Part shown: positions 23,516 through 27,864 of the stretch, one piece after another
Layout of the letters: every line of letters begins with the position of its first letter
Position numbering within the stretch: the stretch's first letter is position 1
Origin: a virus
Strand: one strand, 5' to 3'
IMG/VR virus record: IMGVR_UViG_3300010430_000385
Span: 1 to 27,864 of that record
Length of the DNA stretch: 27,864 nucleotides
Translations under genes and position numbers: made by a program
Notes under the pieces: generated by a model
What the model was told of the DNA's origin: nothing
Database searches by the model: none
The model's input: the letters and a program-made list of their open reading frames with translations, nothing else

Positions 23516-24138
23516 TGTTTCGAATTGATAATTCCACGTCGGCGGCGACGGCCGACGAAGTCCCCGCCGCCGGCACGGAACAGCATTTTACCGAGGGCAA
23601 CCCGTCCACCTCTGTCGAGGCGACGGATATTCCCGCCTGGTGGCTCAACATGATGCAGGACGAAATCCGCAACGTCGTCACCGGCGCCGGCCTTACACCC
23701 GCCAAGGACAACAACGCCCAGCTCTATGCCGCCGTCCAGGCACTGATCGCGGCCGCGGTCGGCCAGCCGGTCGACATCCCGTTCTATGCCGGCTACGACA
23801 GCGACGGCACTGGCAAGGATCTGGCGGTGCAGGCGTACGGCGCCGTCGTCATGCCCCGCGACGCGACGATCACCGGCGACATCGGGCACCTGCGGACGGC
23901 AGCGACCGGCGCCGACCTGATCCTCGATATCGAGGTCAACGGCGTGTCTATCTTTGGCACCAATCCGAAGTTCACCGCCGCCGGTACGGTCTTTACCGCC
24001 GGCGTGATCGACGGCGTTGACGATGAAGTCGTAATCGACGTCGCCGCCGGCGACCTGGTCGAGTTCAAGGTCACGCAGATCGGCTCGACGATTGCCGGGC
24101 AGCGGCTTTGCTACACCGTCAAAGCGGTGACGCGCTGA
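23515..24138 (+). CDS. Tail fibre protein, proximal
   Basis: A 207-residue protein. The N-terminal 75 residues (FRIDNSTSAATADEVPAAGTEQHFTEGNPSTSVEATDIPAWWLNMMQDEIRNVVTGAGLTPAKDNNAQLYAAVQALI) are the baseplate-attachment part seen in many Mu/P2-like fibres. The rest is a short beta-rich domain (TITGDIGHLRTAATGADLILDIEVNGVSIFG...EVVIDVAAGDLVEFKVTQIG). It is much shorter than Mu S, so it probably serves as an adaptor or short fibre, with the next gene giving a distal part. It starts in the gp48 stop (TGATG). Confidence 0.82.
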   Translation: MFRIDNSTSAATADEVPAAGTEQHFTEGNPSTSVEATDIPAWWLNMMQDEIRNVVTGAGLTPAKDNNAQLYAAVQALIAAAVGQPVDIPFYAGYDSDGTGKDLAVQAYGAVVMPRDATITGDIGHLRTAATGADLILDIEVNGVSIFGTNPKFTAAGTVFTAGVIDGVDDEVVIDVAAGDLVEFKVTQIGSTIAGQRLCYTVKAVTR

Positions 24139-24746
24139 TGCTGGCCGGCGCAGACAATACGTCCTGGGGGCATAAGTCTTCGCTGATCCCGACGACATGG
24201 AACCCGGCCGACAAGGCGGCGGGGATCAGCCTGACGAACGGCAACAGGACCGCGACTTGGGGGTCTTACGATGAAAGCCTGCGCGGCGTGCATGGCGTCG
24301 ATATCGAAACCGAGTTCGCGTACCTGGAATTCACGCCGGACAACGAGTATGCGACTGGCTTTTTTGGCATTGCCAACGCCTCGGCGGCGCTCACCGGGAC
24401 GAACCATTATGCCGACGGAAATTCGTGGATGCTCTACGTCCTGGACGGTCGCAAGCAGTACACCACCGCGACGGCGTACGGGGCGAGCGGCATAACACCT
24501 GCTCAGATCGGAATGATGGCAATCGGCGGCGGCAAGGTCTGGTGGGGCGTTGACGGCACTTATTTCGCGTCGGGCGACCCGGCTGCCGGCACCGGCGCCG
24601 CTTTCACCGGGCTGACCGGGATCATGTATCCGTACGCATTCCATGGCAGCGCAACCGCCGCCGCTTACACCATCAACTGTGGACAGGAACCGTTTGCTTT
24701 CGGCCCGCCGTCCGGTTTCCCGCCGGGCTGGGGCGCAATCGAATGA
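24138..24746 (+). CDS. SPRY-like fibre-associated protein
   Basis: A 202-residue protein resembling the SPRY/B30.2-type beta-sandwich found in phage tail proteins: YLEFTPDNEYATGFFGIANASAAL, then GGGKVWWGVDGTYFASGDPAAGTGAAFTGLTGIMYPYAFHG and the end INCGQEPFAFGPPSGF. Such domains commonly bind cell-surface sugars or proteins, so receptor recognition is the likely role. It overlaps the fibre stop as TGATG, so the two are made together. Confidence 0.75.
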   Translation: MLAGADNTSWGHKSSLIPTTWNPADKAAGISLTNGNRTATWGSYDESLRGVHGVDIETEFAYLEFTPDNEYATGFFGIANASAALTGTNHYADGNSWMLYVLDGRKQYTTATAYGASGITPAQIGMMAIGGGKVWWGVDGTYFASGDPAAGTGAAFTGLTGIMYPYAFHGSATAAAYTINCGQEPFAFGPPSGFPPGWGAIE

Positions 24747-24759
24747 TTGGAGAAATTTC

Positions 24760-25386
24760 ATGACGCTTTATATCGATATCAACAACCCGGCCGCCGTGCC
24801 GGTCCCGAAACCGCAGAAGGCGCCGATCCTGAACGATCCCGCCGCCAGCCCCACCAACTGCAGCCATTGGACGGATGCGGAGTTGGCTGAAATATCCGGC
24901 TACCTCGTCGTCACCGGCTACGATCCGCGGCTGCACATCGCCACCGGCGGCGCCACGGATAACGAGGACGGCACGGCAACGCCGAACAAGACCGACCGCG
25001 ATCTCGCCACGGTGAAGGATCAGATCAAGGCGCAGATCGACGCTGCGGCCGAGGCGGCGCGGCTGCAGTTCATCACCGCCGGCGCCGGCCAGGCGCTGAC
25101 CTATTCGCGAAAAGAGACACAGGCGCGCGACTGTCTGGCCAACTACGACGATCAATCCCCGCCGAGCGAGGGGACGTATCCGGCGCTCGATGCCGAGGTC
25201 GATATCACCGCCGACAGCATCCTCGGCGTTGCCGCCATCGTTGTTGCAAACGCCGATGCATGGGCGCCGGCTGGCGACGCCATCGAGACAATCCGCCTCG
25301 GCGGCAAGAAGGGCGTCGTCGATGCCGCCGACCTTGCCGCGGCCTACGCCGTCTATGACGCGATCACCTGGCCGGCGCCGTCGTGA
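24760..25386 (+). CDS. Putative fibre-associated/assembly protein
   Basis: A 208-residue protein, the last gene of the tail operon, with GGAG at 24749-24752 before ATG 24760. The first 60 residues are Pro-rich (INNPAAVPVPKPQKAPILNDPAASPTNCSHWTDAELAEISGY). A central helix, DRDLATVKDQIKAQIDAAAEAARLQFITAGAGQALTYSRKETQARDCLANY, looks like DUF4376-type phage proteins found beside fibres. The remainder is Ala-rich and helical. Fibre assembly or a small tail component is inferred from place and this likeness; I am not certain of the family. Confidence 0.65.
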   Translation: MTLYIDINNPAAVPVPKPQKAPILNDPAASPTNCSHWTDAELAEISGYLVVTGYDPRLHIATGGATDNEDGTATPNKTDRDLATVKDQIKAQIDAAAEAARLQFITAGAGQALTYSRKETQARDCLANYDDQSPPSEGTYPALDAEVDITADSILGVAAIVVANADAWAPAGDAIETIRLGGKKGVVDAADLAAAYAVYDAITWPAPS

Positions 25387-25421
25387 ATTGGCATGGCCAA
25401 CGATGATGATATGCACCTGGA

Positions 25422-25835
25422 TTAGGCGAGCAAAGCGAGATGCCAAACGGCGCCGATAGTAGATACAAGGAAAAGAGTGGTGGAGATGACACTAAATATA
25501 ATCTCGGTGATCATGGCCTGCCTGGGCTCTCCAGGGGGGGAGATTTCTCCAATATCTTCATTGAACTGGTGATAGAGAATTCCGCGGTACCGCTCCCACT
25601 GCATGGCTACGGCGAACCAACCAAACAACATACCGATCAGGTAGCCAATGAGTACAAATAGCAAATGTAACCCGAAGCCTTCATCGGGTGCATCTTTAAG
25701 GCTGCCGCCGATGAAGCTGAGCACCGCGATCGTGCCACCAGCATTCGCTAGCACCATCGAACGGGAAATGAATTTATCCGCGTCGAGCAACCGGCTGCGC
25801 ATCGTTTCACGCTCTGCACTTTGTGGTTCTTCCAT
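25422..25835 (-). CDS. Three-helix membrane protein A (right-end accessory)
   Basis: A 137-residue inner-membrane protein, on the minus strand. A charged N-terminal helix (EEPQSAERETMRSRLLDADKFI) precedes TM1 (about 25-45, MVLANAGGTIAVLSFIGG), TM2 (55-78, GLHLLFVLIGYLIGMLFGWFAVAM) and TM3 (108-132). GGAGG seven bases before ATG 25835 fixes the start; the frame runs 15 codons further left without signals. Its layout and the LA..GG..IA..xF motif resemble membrane protein B at 26997-27503. The DNA is less GC-rich than the structural genes. The function is unknown; superinfection exclusion is a reasonable guess. Confidence 0.7.
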   Translation of the reverse strand: MEEPQSAERETMRSRLLDADKFISRSMVLANAGGTIAVLSFIGGSLKDAPDEGFGLHLLFVLIGYLIGMLFGWFAVAMQWERYRGILYHQFNEDIGEISPPGEPRQAMITEIIFSVISTTLFLVSTIGAVWHLALLA

Positions 25836-25937
25836 TATCCCCTCCGTTCCTCGACCGGGGCGGGGGCCGGGGCGCGCCAACGCCCCAAGCCGAGCGCCTC
25901 AGACGCTCCTGACCAGAACCGGCCGTCAACTGGCCAG

Positions 25938-25962
25938 CCCGCCACCTCCGCGCGGAGGCGGG
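25938..25962. repeat. Inverted repeat in the divergent intergenic region
   Basis: CCTCCGCGCGGAGG (25945-25958) is a perfect 14-bp palindrome, flanked by CCCG (25938-25941) and CGGG (25959-25962) that also pair, leaving a three-base bulge. It stands between membrane gene A and com, which point away from each other, and could be an operator for either or a terminator-like hairpin. There is no T-tract. No match to the GGCGTCAC elements. Confidence 0.5.
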
Positions 25963-25984
25963 TCGATGGTAGGAGCGCCCCGAC

Positions 25985-26149
25985 GTGGAGTCGACTCTCG
26001 AAGATATCCGCTGTTCAAAATGCAGACGCCTGCTGGCTAAGGGGATCTGCATTGTGTTAGAAATCAAGTGTCCCCGATGCGGGGCGATCAATTCCCTGAG
26101 AGCCGCCGGCGCCCAGCCGGACAAGAGCCCCTCCCGAGAGCGCCCCTGA
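25985..26149 (+). CDS. com: Com-like zinc finger translational regulator
   Basis: A 54-residue protein: DIRCSKCRRLLAKGICIVLEIKCPRCGAIN followed by a short basic tail. Cys10/Cys13 and Cys29/Cys32 form the C-x2-C...C-x2-C zinc finger of Mu Com, which in Mu binds the mom transcript and frees its start codon for translation. GTG 25985 is the likely start, with AGGAG about ten bases before it. It precedes an adenine methylase with 35 bases between. The right-end position matches com in Mu. The family call is strong; the target RNA is inferred. Confidence 0.85.
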   Translation: MESTLEDIRCSKCRRLLAKGICIVLEIKCPRCGAINSLRAAGAQPDKSPSRERP

Positions 26150-26157
26150 GCGTCGTC

Positions 26158-26173
26158 GGCCGTGATAACGGCC
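26158..26173 (+). promoter_or_regulatory. Hairpin before the methylase start, possible Com target
   Basis: GGCCGT (26158-26163) pairs perfectly with ACGGCC (26168-26173) around a GATA loop, ending 11 bases before ATG 26185, between com and dam. In Mu, Com binds a hairpin in the mom leader that otherwise hides the start. This could be the corresponding element; the only Shine-Dalgarno-like match, GGA at 26180-26182, is weak, consistent with controlled translation. Confidence 0.45.
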
Positions 26174-26184
26174 TGAATTGGACG

Positions 26185-26991
26185 ATGATGGCCGATAAGC
26201 TCATGCCGGTTACACCGGTACTGCCGGTAGCACCATATCAGGGTGGCAAAAAGAACCTTGCCGCCCGGCTATGCGCCAAGATCGAATCGCGGCCGCACCG
26301 GCTCTACGCCGAGCCGTTTGTCGGCATGGGGGGCGTGTTTCTGCGTCGCTCAATGCGGCCGAAGGCCGAGGTCATCAACGACCGGTCCCGCGAGGTCGCC
26401 AATCTGTTCCGGATCGTCCAGCGGCACTATGTCCCGTTTCTGGAGATGATGCGCTTCCAGATCACGACACGCGCCGAGTTCGAACGCCTGGTCAAGACGC
26501 CGGCCGACACCCTCACGGATCTGGAGCGCGCGGCAAGGTTCCTCTACCTGCAGCGGACCGGATTCGGCGGCAAGGTTGCCGGCACGGCTGTGTTTGGCGT
26601 CTCGCCCGACCGGCCGGCCAAGTTCGATGTGACCAAGGTCGGCCCGATGCTGGAGGATCTGCATTCCCGGCTTGCCGGGGTGACGATCGAGTGTCTCGAC
26701 TTCGCCGAGTTCCTGACGCGCTACGATCGGCCGCGCACGCTGTTCTACCTGGACCCGCCGTATTGGGGTTGCGAAGGTGACTACGGCAAGGATCTGTTCT
26801 CTCGGGCCGATTTCGAGCGTCTTAGGGACGTCTTGAGAGGCCTCAAAGGGGCTTTTATCATGTCCCTGAACGATGTGCCGGCGGTGCGCGATCTGTTCGG
26901 TGAATTCGACATCGAGGCCGTCGAGACGACATACTCGATCGCCAAGGCCGGCAACAAGAGAGTCGGCGAGGTGATCATCAGTGGGAGGTAA
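26185..26991 (+). CDS. dam: DNA adenine methylase (D12 class)
   Basis: A 268-residue N6-adenine methyltransferase. Motif X/N-terminal PYQGGKKNLA (17-26), SAM-binding EPFVGMGG (43-50) and the catalytic DPPY (190-193, in FYLDPPYWGCEG) appear in the D12/Dam order. The start is taken at ATG 26185 (or 26188), since the residues upstream in the frame only shadow com and lack family sequence. The gene sits after com where Mu carries mom. It may protect phage DNA from restriction; the recognition sequence cannot be read from the gene. The stop lies five bases before the next ATG. Confidence 0.9.
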   Translation: MMADKLMPVTPVLPVAPYQGGKKNLAARLCAKIESRPHRLYAEPFVGMGGVFLRRSMRPKAEVINDRSREVANLFRIVQRHYVPFLEMMRFQITTRAEFERLVKTPADTLTDLERAARFLYLQRTGFGGKVAGTAVFGVSPDRPAKFDVTKVGPMLEDLHSRLAGVTIECLDFAEFLTRYDRPRTLFYLDPPYWGCEGDYGKDLFSRADFERLRDVLRGLKGAFIMSLNDVPAVRDLFGEFDIEAVETTYSIAKAGNKRVGEVIISGR

Positions 26992-26996
26992 GTTCA

Positions 26997-27503
26997 ATGT
27001 CAGGTGGCGGAGGGGAAGACAGCGACCGAGGGATGTTGCATGACAGCAACCTCGTACGTTGGCAAAAGATGTACGAATCAGCGCTACACAGCGATCGCCT
27101 TGCGGGTGAGATCGGAGTCTTTGTTCTTAAAATTCTACTGGCAATCAACGGAGGTGCGCTGATCGCATTGATGGGAGCGTTCCAGCGGTTGGCTGAGAAT
27201 AAAGAGATTGCAGCCGGCCTTACGGGCGGCGGTCGAATGTTCTTGTGGGGCTTGTCGGCGGCAGTGGTGGCCGCTGGTGCGTCGTATTTCTATCAAAGCT
27301 TTGTCACGGTAGCCGAGTGGGGCAGTATGCAAAGGGAGTTTGGGAACACAACGTATGTAGCGTGCGCTGAAAAAGTAGCACCGGCTATCATATACGGCAT
27401 CGTCATTCCGCTATGTTTGGCATCGTTTGGCCTGTTCTATGCTGGCGCTCTTGATGTCTTGCTAGCACTGGAAAGTTTGGCGGCCCTGCCGGCGCCTAAT
27501 TAG
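26997..27503 (+). CDS. Three-helix membrane protein B (last prophage gene)
   Basis: A 168-residue membrane protein with GGGAGG about eight bases before its ATG. A charged N-terminal part (1-36) is followed by TM1 (about 39-63, KILLAINGGALIALMGAF), TM2 (80-102) and TM3 (128-152). TM1 carries LA..GG...A..xF, as does membrane protein A at 25422-25835, and both have the same long linker between TM2 and TM3. Lower GC and more A/T-ending codons than the structural genes suggest separate acquisition. It is co-directional with dam and probably cotranscribed. Function unknown. Confidence 0.72.
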   Translation: MSGGGGEDSDRGMLHDSNLVRWQKMYESALHSDRLAGEIGVFVLKILLAINGGALIALMGAFQRLAENKEIAAGLTGGGRMFLWGLSAAVVAAGASYFYQSFVTVAEWGSMQREFGNTTYVACAEKVAPAIIYGIVIPLCLASFGLFYAGALDVLLALESLAALPAPN

Positions 27504-27572
27504 GGAGTTCAGGAGAGATAATTCTGCTCCAGCTTTCAATGACGACGACTCCAGAAACAAATGCCGCGCTAC
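27504..27572. other. Probable right end of the Mu-like prophage
   Basis: The last prophage gene ends at 27503, while a REP-like hairpin and a host-type gene follow from 27573, so the junction must lie here. Mu-type ends finish in CA; TTTCA at 27534-27538 is one candidate. The left end is outside the window, so neither terminal inverted repeat nor the 5-bp duplication can be checked. Confidence 0.4.
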
Positions 27573-27599
27573 ACCTCTCCCCCTTCCAGGGGGAGAGGT
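27573..27599. repeat. REP-like hairpin
   Basis: ACCTCTCCCCCT and AGGGGGAGAGGT form a perfect 12-bp stem with a TCC loop, followed by TAGGTGAGGGGG. Elements of this form (CCTCTCCCC...GGGGAGAGGTTAGGTGAGGGG) are scattered as intergenic repeats in many proteobacterial chromosomes, so this is probably host DNA. It may also end transcription of the minus-strand dioxygenase gene. Confidence 0.7.
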
Positions 27600-27639
27600 T
27601 AGGTGAGGGGGTCAGAATAAGAGAGGGAGTGCATCTATC

Positions 27640-27864
27640 TCAAACCGTCCGCTCTTTTTCCGACTGTTGGGCAAAGAAAGACGTCTTCGGATATTCCGGC
27701 ACGGCGATGTCGAACGCTTCGCCGCGCACCCGGCGCGGATCGGAACCGCGCACGAACAACCCCATATGTTTCGTCGGCACCGGGTTCGGCGAACACGGCA
27801 TCGCATCGCCCGCCGAATAGACGCAGATGAACAGCGTGCGCGGCATGTCCGACAGGTTCGGCTC
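27640..27864 (-). CDS. Phytanoyl-CoA dioxygenase-like protein, C-terminal part (host, cut by window edge)
   Basis: Only the last 74 residues and stop are in the window. EPNLSDMPRTLFICVYSAGDAMPCSPNPVPTKHMGLFVRG resembles the end of PhyH-type Fe(II)/2-oxoglutarate dioxygenases (pattern 'pN.S..pR......Y.a.Da.p'). ATG codons inside are internal; the frame is open to the window edge. It is not a phage gene and marks the host side of the junction. The exact substrate cannot be told from this fragment. Confidence 0.7.
   Translation of the reverse strand, partial: EPNLSDMPRTLFICVYSAGDAMPCSPNPVPTKHMGLFVRGSDPRRVRGEAFDIAVPEYPKTSFFAQQSEKERTV

Noticed and set aside
25393-25425. Ten-codon frame MANDDDMHLD after the tail operon
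   Set aside because: Too short, no RBS, no reason to call it a gene.
26068-26184. Upstream extension of the methylase frame
   Set aside because: It runs in another frame over com and has no methylase-like sequence; ATG 26185/26188 begins the family N-terminus.
1-27864. CRISPR array, tRNA genes, insertion sequences, invertase segment
   Set aside because: None seen: the only regular tandem repeat is the coding minisatellite, no cloverleaf was recognised, and no transposase or invertase-like gene is in the window.

Overview
The window holds most of the structural half of a Mu-like (transposable) prophage, from the end of a middle/late regulator gene to the prophage right end, followed by about 225 bases of a host gene. 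The DNA is GC-rich and the genes are tightly packed, often with ATGA or TGATG stop/start overlaps. The sequence suggests a high-GC proteobacterium, probably an alphaproteobacterium, but no host marker in the window fixes the genus. The only host gene seen is the C-terminal end of a phytanoyl-CoA-dioxygenase-like protein on the minus strand.

Layout, left to right. (1) 1-296: 3' part of a Mor/C-family activator. (2) 353-2487: lysis and accessory genes: a GH108 endolysin with an EF-hand-like loop, a lipoprotein, a class 3 lipase and a 66-residue DksA/TraR-type zinc finger protein. (3) 2484-8155: packaging and portal block in Mu order: gp25, gp26, gp27 (small terminase), gp28 (large terminase), gp29 (portal), and gp30/F carrying a C-terminal PBECR2-like nuclease domain. 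(4) 8156-8574: the only large gap, with a hairpin terminator and a perfect 18-bp palindrome nearly identical to one that follows the activator gene. (5) 8575-11996: head genes I (protease), with an internal start for scaffold Z, a decoration protein, T (major capsid) and a gp35-like protein with 15 copies of an 18-bp minisatellite. (6) 12009-12114: a non-coding stretch rich in stem-loops. (7) 12145-17800: gp36, G, gp37, gp38, sheath L, tube M, tail chaperone gp41 with a canonical -1 frameshift site, and the tape measure. (8) 17797-18180, minus strand: a secreted-protein moron with its own RBS and a possible promoter. (9) 18216-25386: N, P, gp45, gp46, a DUF6527 protein, gp47, gp48, a fibre, an SPRY-like fibre protein and a putative fibre-associated protein. 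(10) 25422-27503: right-end accessory region with a minus-strand membrane protein, a Com zinc finger gene (54 codons), a D12-class DNA adenine methylase in the position mom has in Mu, and a second three-helix membrane protein. (11) 27504-27864: prophage/host junction, a REP-like hairpin and the host dioxygenase.

The genes form one virion-building programme. The activator probably switches on operons that start at the two palindromes. The terminase, portal, F, I/Z and T genes build and fill the head, gp36 to gp48 and the fibres build a contractile tail, and endolysin, lipoprotein and lipase probably act at lysis. Com and the adenine methylase probably modify phage DNA late in infection. The least ordinary parts are the frameshift site, the operator pair, the com-dam unit flanked by two similar membrane proteins, the antisense moron, the F-nuclease fusion and the structured intergenic RNA.
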